A DNA stretch of 16,627 nucleotides, from positions 1 to 16,627 of the forward strand of contig JAIRXV010000313.1 in assembly GCA_031268115.1 (NCBI GenBank). Reading direction: 5' to 3'. Positions 5,791 through 14,752 of this stretch are shown one piece after another (position 1 is the stretch's first letter; each line of letters begins with the position of its first letter). This stretch comes from Bifidobacteriaceae bacterium (GTDB taxonomy: Bacteria > Actinomycetota > Actinomycetes > Actinomycetales > WQXJ01). Under the pieces are notes generated by a model. It saw only the letters and a list, made by a program, of their open reading frames with translations. It had not been told where the DNA came from and searched no databases. A program made the translations under genes and the position numbers.

Positions 5791-6498
5791 GTGCCCAACG
5801 CACCCAAGATTCCGCCCAGCGCGGCCTGTCTGGCGGTCACGGTCGACGTCGTTGCCTTGACCGTCCGGGAACGGCGACTCACGGCTCTGCTCATCACGCG
5901 CCTGCTGCCCCCCTTCGCCGGCAGCAACGCCCTTCCCGGTGGGTTCGTGCTCAGAGGCGAGACACCCCGGGAAGCGGCCCTGCGGGAACTCGCTGAGGAA
6001 ACTGGCTTGGCGCCGCCGGGTCACCTCGAACAGTTGGGCACGTACGGCCCGCTCGACCGGGACCCGCGCGCAGATGTCCTGTCCGTGGCGTACCTCCTGC
6101 TCGCCCCGGCGTGGAACACGCCCGCGCCCGGTGGCGATTCTGAGGCGGCCGCCTGGGTAGATGTCCGCAGCGCGCATGGGCTTGCCTTCGATCACGGGCG
6201 TATCTTGGCCGATGGCGTAACCCGGGCCCGAGCCAAACTGGAGTACACGGCACTCGCCCTCGCCTTCGTGCCCCCCGAGTTCACGATGGCGCAATTGCGC
6301 AGCGTCTACGAGGCCGTGTGGGACACGACTCTCGATCCGCGGAATTTCTCGCGCAAAGTACTTGGCAGTTCAATTGTCGAAGCCACGGGCAAGACTGTCG
6401 CTGGGGGAACGGGACGCCCGGCCGCGATCTACCGCGCCCGGCCCGGACTAGATCCGGCACGGGCCGTTCTCTTTCCGCCAATCCTGCGCCCCGCTTGA
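5791..6498 (+). CDS. NrtR-type regulator: Nudix domain plus winged helix
   Basis: A 235-residue protein with the two-domain layout of NrtR, the repressor of NAD-metabolism genes whose Nudix domain binds ADP-ribose-type ligands. The Nudix domain spans about 10-155. The Nudix box G51-x5-E57-x7-REL-x-EE-x-GL (51-73) is complete, whereas many NrtR proteins have lost catalytic residues. Residues 163-235 form the winged-helix domain (FTMAQLRSVYEAVW, then RNFSRKVL and a basic GRPAAIYR wing). The start is taken as GTG 5791, because the -10 box ends 6 nt before it; a TTG at 5770 would precede the -10 box. It is the only clear plus-strand gene and is divergent from SPFH. It could also be an active Nudix hydrolase. 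Confidence 0.85.
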   Translation: MPNAPKIPPSAACLAVTVDVVALTVRERRLTALLITRLLPPFAGSNALPGGFVLRGETPREAALRELAEETGLAPPGHLEQLGTYGPLDRDPRADVLSVAYLLLAPAWNTPAPGGDSEAAAWVDVRSAHGLAFDHGRILADGVTRARAKLEYTALALAFVPPEFTMAQLRSVYEAVWDTTLDPRNFSRKVLGSSIVEATGKTVAGGTGRPAAIYRARPGLDPARAVLFPPILRPA

Positions 6499-6506
6499 TC
6501 GCCGCG

Positions 6507-6531
6507 CCCGGGGACCGCAATCGCGGCCGGG
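6507..6531 (+). terminator. Terminator of the NrtR-type gene
   Basis: CCCGG (6507-6511), a GGA bulge, CCGC, loop AATC, GCGG and CCGGG (6527-6531) form a 9-bp bulged stem 8 nt past the TGA stop. It is followed by ACCTTTC, a very short T run. Confidence 0.5.
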
Positions 6532-6542
6532 ACCTTTCGCGC

Positions 6543-6562
6543 CCGCCGGCCTAGGCCGGCGG
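6543..6562. terminator. 20-bp perfect palindrome centred on the dhaM stop codon
   Basis: CCGCCGGCCT meets AGGCCGGCGG at 6552/6553. As RNA it gives an 8-bp stem with a CUAG loop. The dhaM TAG (6551-6553) is at its centre. It lies between the convergent NrtR-type gene and dhaM and may stop both transcripts. Confidence 0.55.
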
Positions 6563-9046
6563 CCTGGGGGCGGCCAAGAGCGCACGGACCGCGGCGGGAT
6601 CGGAGCAAGCCAGCGCGCGCCGTGCCAAGTCCCGGGCTTCGGGGCGGGACCATGCGCGGATCGCCTCCTTGACTTCGCCAATGGCAGGGGGCGCCACGGA
6701 GAGGGAACGGACACCCAAACCCACCAGCACCGGGGCCGCAGCCGGGTCCGAGGCGATTTCCCCGCAGACCGACACCGAGGCCCGGCCGCGCGCGGATCGG
6801 GTCAACGCTCGAATCAGCGCCAGCACCCCCGGGTCGAGCGCGTCCCCGAGCGCCGCCACTGCCGGATTGCCGCGATCGGCCGCCAGGCAATACTGGGTCA
6901 GATCGTTGGTTCCCACCGAAAAGAAATCGACCGTCGGCGCGAAAGCGGCGGCTTTCATAGCGACGGATGGGACTTCTACCATCACGCCCACTTTGAGGCC
7001 TTCCGGTACCGACCCGCCTTGACGAAAGGCCGCGCGAGCCGTCAAAATCCGCGCCTCACGCAATTCGCGTACGTCAGCCACCATAGGAAACATGATGCTC
7101 ACCGGGAAATCCCGGGCCACCTCTATCAGCGCCATGAGTTGATCGGCGAAAACCTCGGGATATTGAAGGCACAGGCGCAGCCCACGCACCCCAAGGAACG
7201 GATTGTTCTCCGGAGCCACCGGAAGGTACGGAATCGGTTTATCCCCGCCGGCATCGAGGGTTCGGAAGATCACCCTCTTCCCGTCCATGACGCTCGCGAT
7301 GGCCCGGTAGACCTCGGCCTGGGCCGCGCGGCTCGGCGGTTGACGCAAGGCGTGGAATAGGAACTCGGTGCGCACCAGCCCGCAACCGTCCGCACCCGCG
7401 CCAGCCGCACGGACGGCATCGTCCACGGAACCGATGTTGGCCATCACGGGAACCTGGGGGCCGCCATCTGCCAGCTTGGCCGGGCCGCGGGCGGCCTTGG
7501 CCGCGAGCTTGAGTGCGCTGCGCCGGGCCTTGATCTTGGCTTTGAACTCAACCACGGTGGCTTGATCGGGCCGTGGGCGCACCGTTCCCGCCGAGCCGTC
7601 CACCGCCAGAACCGTGCCTTCGGGCAGGTGCCGAGCCACGCTCCCCGCTCCCGTCACCATCGGTATCCCCAGGGACCGGGCCAGGATGGCCGCATGGGAA
7701 GTTGGAGAGCCTTCCGCGAGGACGATGCCGGTCACCTCCTCCGCGTTCAACGCCGCCGCTTCGCCTGGATCCAGATCGTCGGCGACCAAGATCCCCTTGC
7801 CGCTGACGGTGGCCGACCCCAACCCGAGGAGCTGGCGCAGAACCCTGTCGGCCAAACCCCGTACGTCTGCGGCACGCGCCCGCAAGTAGGCATCGTCCAG
7901 TGCCTCGAACTGGGCACGCACGGCACCGAGAACCTCGGCCCACGCCGCTGCCGCCCCACGGCCAGCATCGATTCGAGCGGAGACTTGCGCGAGAATCGCT
8001 GGGTCCCTCAGCAGGAGCGCGTGGGCGTCGAAGATCGCGGCCTCGCCGCTACCGCCGGGGCTGCGCAAGGCGACCCCCTTGATCTGGCCCAATTCCTGGG
8101 CCACTTGGTCTATGGCGCTGCTCAACCGGATCCGCTGTTCTTCGGGGCCGCCGGGCTCCCACTGCGGGATCTGGATTGGGACAGCCCGCAAGTGACGGGC
8201 CGGCCCCACGGCGTACCCAGGGGAGGCGGCCCGCAGCACGGGCGCCGCCGGTGGGGCCGGTTCTGCGCTCGCCACGGCCGCAACGCTGCCCGCACCGTCC
8301 CCGAAGCCAGCTTCGGTTTGCGCGACAAGCGTGTACAACGCCTGGCGGGCGTCTGGCCCCACAGCCTGAATCTCCAGTTGGTGGCCCTTCACGGCCCCCA
8401 AAGTAGTCACCGCCGCCAACGATCCGCCCGGCACCCAGCCCGATCCGGTGGTCACGTTGCGCACGCGAATATCGGCGTGGACGGCCCGCACCTCGGCCAC
8501 GAAAAGGGCAGCCGGGCGAGCGTGAAGGCCGTGTTCGTTGACCACTGAAACGATGGCGCTCATCGCACCGGCGTTCGGCGCCTGAACCTGTGGCGCCCCT
8601 AGGCCGGCCAGTGGGAACCCTTCACCGAGCTGAGGGGCAACGGTCGCAAGTTGGACCTGCTTATACGCCAGCCCGGCCTCCGCCTCGCGCACCACCTCGG
8701 CGCGAGGTGAGCCCGAGCCAGCCGTCACGGCGGCCGCCACCAGGCCTTCCACCAACGGTGCCGAGGTGAGCGCCACCCGCTCCGCCGCGGACGAATCGAG
8801 CAACTCCACAGCCATCTCGGCGGAAAGCAAGGCCGAGCCGATGTCCACCAGGACGACTACGCCGTCTGGGGTGTCAACGCGCCGGATCGCCTCGGCCACG
8901 GCAAGCGGATCGGTCCCAAGGCCGCCATCGGCGGTGCCCGCGGCTATCGCAATGGGCACGCTCGCCGCGCCCGCCATCTGCGAGGCGAGCGCTACCGCAG
9001 CCTCGGCCAACGGTCGAGAATGGCTGGCCACCACGAGTCCGATCAT
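6551..9046 (-). CDS. dhaM: DhaM: dihydroxyacetone kinase phosphotransferase subunit, EIIA-HPr-complete Enzyme I fusion
   Basis: An 831-residue cytosolic multidomain protein that passes phosphate from PEP to the ADP held by DhaL. Domain 1 (1-130) is the mannose-type EIIA with active His9 in VVASHS. Domain 2 (about 163-250) is HPr with His175 in HGLHARPA. Enzyme I begins near 272, with the phospho-His domain (His451 in SPTSHAAILAR). The PEP-binding barrel is about 530-800: GLVRTEFLF 556-564, RTLDAGGDK 595-603, NPFLGVRGLR 615-624, DFFSVGTNDLTQY 707-719 and active Cys761 in CGEIASDP. E. coli DhaM stops after the phospho-His domain, so this version looks self-sufficient. The ATG overlaps the dhaL TGA (ATGA). 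It is last in the dhaKLM operon. All active residues are present. Confidence 0.95.
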   Translation of the reverse strand: MIGLVVASHSRPLAEAAVALASQMAGAASVPIAIAAGTADGGLGTDPLAVAEAIRRVDTPDGVVVLVDIGSALLSAEMAVELLDSSAAERVALTSAPLVEGLVAAAVTAGSGSPRAEVVREAEAGLAYKQVQLATVAPQLGEGFPLAGLGAPQVQAPNAGAMSAIVSVVNEHGLHARPAALFVAEVRAVHADIRVRNVTTGSGWVPGGSLAAVTTLGAVKGHQLEIQAVGPDARQALYTLVAQTEAGFGDGAGSVAAVASAEPAPPAAPVLRAASPGYAVGPARHLRAVPIQIPQWEPGGPEEQRIRLSSAIDQVAQELGQIKGVALRSPGGSGEAAIFDAHALLLRDPAILAQVSARIDAGRGAAAAWAEVLGAVRAQFEALDDAYLRARAADVRGLADRVLRQLLGLGSATVSGKGILVADDLDPGEAAALNAEEVTGIVLAEGSPTSHAAILARSLGIPMVTGAGSVARHLPEGTVLAVDGSAGTVRPRPDQATVVEFKAKIKARRSALKLAAKAARGPAKLADGGPQVPVMANIGSVDDAVRAAGAGADGCGLVRTEFLFHALRQPPSRAAQAEVYRAIASVMDGKRVIFRTLDAGGDKPIPYLPVAPENNPFLGVRGLRLCLQYPEVFADQLMALIEVARDFPVSIMFPMVADVRELREARILTARAAFRQGGSVPEGLKVGVMVEVPSVAMKAAAFAPTVDFFSVGTNDLTQYCLAADRGNPAVAALGDALDPGVLALIRALTRSARGRASVSVCGEIASDPAAAPVLVGLGVRSLSVAPPAIGEVKEAIRAWSRPEARDLARRALACSDPAAVRALLAAPRPPA

Positions 9047-9693
9047 GCGCCGAATGCCTCCCGGGCGGCCGCAACGAGGAATGCCATCGAACCGGATCCA
9101 GGGTCGATGTGCCCGATAGTTCGTTCCCCAAGGTATGACGCCCGTCCCTTGCGGGCGAGCATCGGCGCGGTGGCGTCGCGCCCGGCTTCGGCCGCTTGGG
9201 CCGCGGCGGCCAGGGCCGGCGCGAGGGTCGCCCCTTCGGTGGCCGCGGTCCGCATGGCATCGACCGCCGGCGTCAGGGCGTCGATCATCGTCTTATCCCC
9301 CGCGAGCGCGCGGCCGCGAGCGCGCAACCCTTCCAGCCCGCGCGCAAACGCATCGGTCAACCCATCGGTGTCGAGCTGGACCGTTTCGGCTAGGCCGTCC
9401 GCCATCCGCAGGAACATGGTTCCGTACAGAGGCCCAGCGGCACCGCCCACGGTCGAGACGAGTGTCATACCGACCATGTGCAACGCTGCTCCGACCGTCA
9501 AGACAGACCCGTTCGCCACCGCTGGCCCAAGCGCGGCCACGACCGCCGCCATCCCTCGGTCCATGTTGACTCCGTGATCCCCGTCGCCAATGGCGGAGTC
9601 CAGGTCCGTCAAATAAGTCACCTCTAGGTGCACGCGGCGCTGGAATCCATTCATCCAGGCGACGATGCCGGCAACGTCCACCGCGTCCGCCAT
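9043..9693 (-). CDS. dhaL: DhaL: ADP-binding subunit of PTS-dependent dihydroxyacetone kinase
   Basis: A 216-residue all-helical subunit that keeps ADP bound as a cofactor. The ADP is rephosphorylated by DhaM, and DhaL then phosphorylates dihydroxyacetone held by DhaK. The Mg-nucleotide motif GDGDHGVNMDRG is present. So are GGAAGPLYGTMF, GDKTMIDAL and the C-terminal RKGRASYLGERTIGHIDPGS loop. The length matches E. coli DhaL (about 210). The start is the ATG at 9691-9693, overlapping the dhaK stop as TGATG; the frame is open 15 codons further upstream, but that stretch is unlike DhaL. It overlaps dhaM by 4 nt at its end, so the three subunits are translationally coupled. GDGDH variants of this type belong to the PTS-linked or ATP-linked forms; the neighbouring dhaM settles it as PTS-linked. 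Confidence 0.95.
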   Translation of the reverse strand: MADAVDVAGIVAWMNGFQRRVHLEVTYLTDLDSAIGDGDHGVNMDRGMAAVVAALGPAVANGSVLTVGAALHMVGMTLVSTVGGAAGPLYGTMFLRMADGLAETVQLDTDGLTDAFARGLEGLRARGRALAGDKTMIDALTPAVDAMRTAATEGATLAPALAAAAQAAEAGRDATAPMLARKGRASYLGERTIGHIDPGSGSMAFLVAAAREAFGA

Positions 9694-10694
9694 CAGGCGC
9701 CCCACCGCAACGAAGGCGTGACCACAGGTGCATCCCACAGGGCGAGGCGTTGCGGGGTTGCCCGGAGCAACGTGAACGAGACTCCCGCCATATCCAGCGA
9801 GGTCATGTAGTTGCCCACGAGCGTGCGCACTGGCTCAATACGACGCCCAGCCAGGACCCGTGCAAGCTCGGCGTTCATGACGTAAAGCTCGATCAAAGGG
9901 GTTGCGCCCATGCCGTTGACCAGGGCAATGACCTCTTCCCCGGGTCCGAACGGCAGATCCGCCAGGATCGGACCCGCAAGCGCCTCGGCCAATTCCGCGG
10001 CGGGAGCGAAATCGCGGCGCTCCCGGCCCGGCTCACCGTGAATGCCCACACCGAACTCGATCTTGTCTTCCTCAAGGTCGAACATGGGTTTCCCGCTTGC
10101 CGGAGTGGTGACAGGCGTGAGTGCGAGGCCCACCGACCGCCCCTCAGACACTGCGGCCCGACCAACCTGAGTCACCTCTCTGAGCGACATACCGCTCTCG
10201 GCGGCGGCACCCACCAGCTTCTCGACAATCACCGTCAGGCCCACCCCGCGCCGGCCCGCCGTGTACAGCGAATCTTCCACGGCGACGTCATCGTCCACTA
10301 CCACTGTCTCAATCTCGATATCGCCACTGGCCTGGGCAATCTCCCTGGCCATCTCGAAGTTCATGATGTCGCCGGTGTAGTTCTTGACTATTTGAACTAC
10401 CCCTGCTCCACCATTGGCCCTGTTGGTGGCCTCGACAAGTTGGTCCGGGACAGGGGACGTGAAAATCTCGCCGCAGGCGGCCGCATCGAGCATTCCCATC
10501 CCAACGAAGCCAGCGTGGGCGGGTTCGTGGCCCGAGCCGCCCCCGCAGACGACGCCAACTTTGCCTGGCCGGGGGCCTCCCGCGCGGTAGACCACGTTCA
10601 ATTCATCGTTGAGGACGATCTCGCGATGAGCGGCGGCAAGGCCGGCCAATGATTCTGAGACGAGCTTCGCTGGGGTGTTGATCAGCTTCTTCAT
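9693..10694 (-). CDS. dhaK: DhaK: dihydroxyacetone-binding subunit
   Basis: A 333-residue subunit that binds dihydroxyacetone as a covalent hemiaminal on a histidine. Visible active-site elements are GGGSGHEPAH at 51-60 with His56, NYTGD at 105-109 with Asp109, and EFGVGIHGEPG at 213-223 with His219 as the substrate-binding residue. Spacing agrees with the E. coli protein, and no key residue is missing. The start is ATG 10692-10694, with AAGGAG about 8 nt upstream. It is the first gene of dhaKLM. The 177 bases before it carry the asd terminator and a 21-bp imperfect palindrome at 10786-10806. No dha regulator, glycerol dehydrogenase or glycerol facilitator gene is in the window, so the source of dihydroxyacetone is not shown. 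Confidence 0.96.
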   Translation of the reverse strand: MKKLINTPAKLVSESLAGLAAAHREIVLNDELNVVYRAGGPRPGKVGVVCGGGSGHEPAHAGFVGMGMLDAAACGEIFTSPVPDQLVEATNRANGGAGVVQIVKNYTGDIMNFEMAREIAQASGDIEIETVVVDDDVAVEDSLYTAGRRGVGLTVIVEKLVGAAAESGMSLREVTQVGRAAVSEGRSVGLALTPVTTPASGKPMFDLEEDKIEFGVGIHGEPGRERRDFAPAAELAEALAGPILADLPFGPGEEVIALVNGMGATPLIELYVMNAELARVLAGRRIEPVRTLVGNYMTSLDMAGVSFTLLRATPQRLALWDAPVVTPSLRWGA

Positions 10695-10785
10695 GCGCGG
10701 TACTCCTTCAGCGTCGTAAAATCCGCCGCCCTGGCAGCGGCGCCATGGGGCGCAGCCATCGAAGCGGCGCCGTACCGCGTCAACA

Positions 10786-10806
10786 GGTAAGAGCGAAGCT
10801 CTGACC
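10786..10806. promoter_or_regulatory. Imperfect 21-bp palindrome upstream of dhaK
   Basis: GGT-AAGAGC and GCTCT-GACC halves pair at 8 of 10 positions around the centre. It lies 92 bp before dhaK, next to TTGACG on the minus strand, a possible -35 box without an obvious -10. It could be an operator for the dha operon or a hairpin. Confidence 0.3.
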
Positions 10807-10822
10807 GGCCGAAACGCGGATT

Positions 10823-10856
10823 ACCAGAGGCGGCGCTCGCCAACGCCGCCTCTGGT
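10823..10856. terminator. Terminator after asd
   Basis: Perfect 13-bp arms (ACCAGAGGCGGCG 10823-10835, complement 10844-10856) with an 8-nt loop start 15 nt after the asd stop. The U-tract is poor (AATCC follows), as is common in GC-rich actinomycetes. It separates lysC-asd from dhaKLM. Confidence 0.8.
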
Positions 10857-10871
10857 GCTGGGCGCGCCGGC

Positions 10872-13252
<2,381 letters not shown>

Positions 13253-13331
13253 GAAGGATCACCTTCCCGATAGGGAACGGATGGATGGACGTGCCCACGA
13301 GACAGCTGTCTCGCAAGCTGCACCGATTGTA
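13253..13331 (-). promoter_or_regulatory. lysC promoter and leader with a 16-bp palindrome and an RBS hairpin
   Basis: TACAAT (13331-13326, minus strand) is a good -10 box, so transcription should start near 13319. No -35 match is seen. Just downstream is the perfect 16-bp palindrome CGAGACAGCTGTCTCG (13298-13313). Next to the GTG start, GAAGG-TGAT-CCTTC (13266-13253) can fold and hide the ribosome site. Both are seen directly; regulation is inferred. Confidence 0.5.
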
Positions 13332-13412
13332 GTGGGGGGCACCGACATCGGCGCCGACCCTTGCTCCGACCGGGATCCGGCATGGTCCTAGCCGGCGCAA
13401 ACCTTCAGAAGT

Positions 13413-13436
13413 CTCAGGCCGTTGCGCGGGCCTGAG
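13413..13436 (-). terminator. Hairpin including the DUF5063 stop codon
   Basis: CTCAGGCC (13413-13420) and GGCCTGAG (13429-13436) make a perfect 8-bp stem with an 8-nt loop. The TGA stop is in the stem. Only a weak CTTCT run follows on the minus strand. Confidence 0.5.
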
Positions 13437-13953
13437 CGAGCAGGGTTTGGACAACATGCAGGGCGGCGGTGACACGCTCACCCCAACTCGACAGGCACGA
13501 GTATTGCCACCACCAGATCGCTTCGGCCGGACGGCCATCGTCAAGGAATTGCAGGCCCGTCTCCATGGCGCTGACAGCGGTCAAAATGTCGTCGGTCAGC
13601 GAGGCCTCGACTATCTCCGGCGCCTTGACCGGATCGTCCGGATCGCCGCGCGGCATATCCACCTCGTAGTAGGAATCGATGCCCTGCAAAGCGTTGGCCA
13701 AACCCCGCCGCATCGCGTCCAAGTCGAAGGTCATCGGGCTAAGCGGGCCCTCCGGCACCGGGAAGTCGACGATGGCGGACAGGCGGGCGGCCGCCGTACA
13801 CGCATCGGAGGTCGCATAGGCCAAGAGCGAAAGGGTCGATTCGGCGCCCGTTCCGGACGCCACCTCGGTGTACAAGTCCAAGCAGTTGCGGAACGCGTGC
13901 TCTAAGAGTCTCGCATCCGCTAGCATCGCGTCGGCTCTCTTCTCGGTCGTCAT
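13414..13953 (-). CDS. DUF5063 domain-containing protein
   Basis: A 179-residue, probably cytosolic, mostly helical protein without signal peptide or membrane segment. It resembles the DUF5063 family, recognised by the C-terminal pattern AIWWWQYSCLSSWGERVTAALHVVQTLL (about residues 144-172) and by its place directly after recR in actinomycetes. A central acidic/proline segment (EVDMPRGDPDDPVKAPEIV) links two helical halves. The start is the ATG at 13951-13953, with a weak AAGAAGG about 11 nt upstream. It lies 62 nt after recR in the same direction, probably cotranscribed. Its function is unknown; the conserved position suggests a housekeeping role, but nothing in the sequence names a reaction. 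Confidence 0.8.
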   Translation of the reverse strand: MTTEKRADAMLADARLLEHAFRNCLDLYTEVASGTGAESTLSLLAYATSDACTAAARLSAIVDFPVPEGPLSPMTFDLDAMRRGLANALQGIDSYYEVDMPRGDPDDPVKAPEIVEASLTDDILTAVSAMETGLQFLDDGRPAEAIWWWQYSCLSSWGERVTAALHVVQTLLAQARATA

Positions 13954-14015
13954 GGCCCCGGTGCCCTTCTTCTTGGCGTTCGCCCGGTGTCCCCCCGAGC
14001 GGGTCGGTTACGAGG

Positions 14016-14612
14016 CTACTCCATGATGCGCCGGCCTTCGAAGGCCCTTCCCAAGGTCACCTCGTCCGCATATTCGAGATCGCCGCCTACCGGCAGGCCC
14101 GATGCGAGTCGAGATACTCGAAGATCGAGTGCGGCAAGCTGCCGGGCAAGGTAGGCGGCGGTCGCCTCACCTTCGACGTTTGGGTCCGTGGCAAGGATCA
14201 CTTCGGTGACCCGACCCCCCGCAAGCCTGACAAATAGTTCACGAATTCGCAGGTCGCCCGGCCCCACCCCAGCGATTGGATCGATTGCTCCTCCCAAGAC
14301 GTGGTAAAGGCCCCGGAACTCACGGGTCCGCTCGATCGCGACGATGTCCTTGGGCTCCTCGACCACGCAAATGGCCGTGGGGAGGCGTCGGGCATCGGAG
14401 CAGATCGCACACAAGTCCTCTTCGGCTATGTTGCCGCATTGAGCGCAAAAGTGGACCCGCCGCTTGATTTCTTGCAGTGCCTCTACCAGCGCATCGACGT
14501 CGCGCTGCGGCTCGGTCAGGATGTGGAACGCGAGCCGCTGGGCACTCTTAGGCCCGATGCCGGGCAGCCTGCCCAGTTGGTCGATGAGGTCTTGGACGGC
14601 GCCGGAGTACAC
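14016..14612 (-). CDS. recR: Recombination mediator RecR
   Basis: A 198-residue protein of RecFOR-type recombinational repair that helps load RecA on gapped DNA. A helix-hairpin-helix is at about 10-30 ([17 protein letters not shown]). A four-Cys zinc motif is at C56-x2-C59 and C68-x2-C71. The Toprim domain is about 79-170, with VVEEPKDI and [12 protein letters not shown]. The C-terminal [18 protein letters not shown] is the family signature. The start is GTG 14610-14612. A TAGGTT -10 box (14624-14619) ends 6 nt before it and no ribosome site is present, so a leaderless mRNA from its own promoter is likely in addition to dnaX read-through. The usual neighbour ybaB is missing between dnaX and recR. 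Confidence 0.96.
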   Translation of the reverse strand: MYSGAVQDLIDQLGRLPGIGPKSAQRLAFHILTEPQRDVDALVEALQEIKRRVHFCAQCGNIAEEDLCAICSDARRLPTAICVVEEPKDIVAIERTREFRGLYHVLGGAIDPIAGVGPGDLRIRELFVRLAGGRVTEVILATDPNVEGEATAAYLARQLAALDLRVSRLASGLPVGGDLEYADEVTLGRAFEGRRIME

Positions 14613-14618
14613 CCAGAT

Positions 14619-14624
14619 AACCTA
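14619..14624 (-). promoter_or_regulatory. -10 box of recR (leaderless promoter)
   Basis: TAGGTT on the minus strand fits TANNNT and is followed by 6 nt and the GTG start codon. No clear -35 box is visible. Confidence 0.4.
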
Positions 14625-14752
14625 ACCGACCGCCGCAGGGATCGCGCGGGGCCGGGCCGAAAGCGGTCTGGTTGGAGCACTTGCGTTCGGCGCACTTGCG
14701 ATTGGCCCTGCGACACTCATGCCCTGGGCTGCTAACCGGCCTCGCGCAAAGT

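Noticed and set aside
7562..8548. Plus-strand frame of 328 codons opposite dhaM
   Set aside because: It is a shadow of a fully motif-complete DhaM and has no domain of its own.
9750..10652. Long plus-strand open frame of 300 codons opposite dhaK
   Set aside because: It mirrors the third-codon-position GC bias of dhaK, has no recognisable domain, and dhaK is certain.
13253..13331. Lysine riboswitch before lysC
   Set aside because: The leader is under 80 nt, too short for the five-helix lysine element, and the conserved core is not present.
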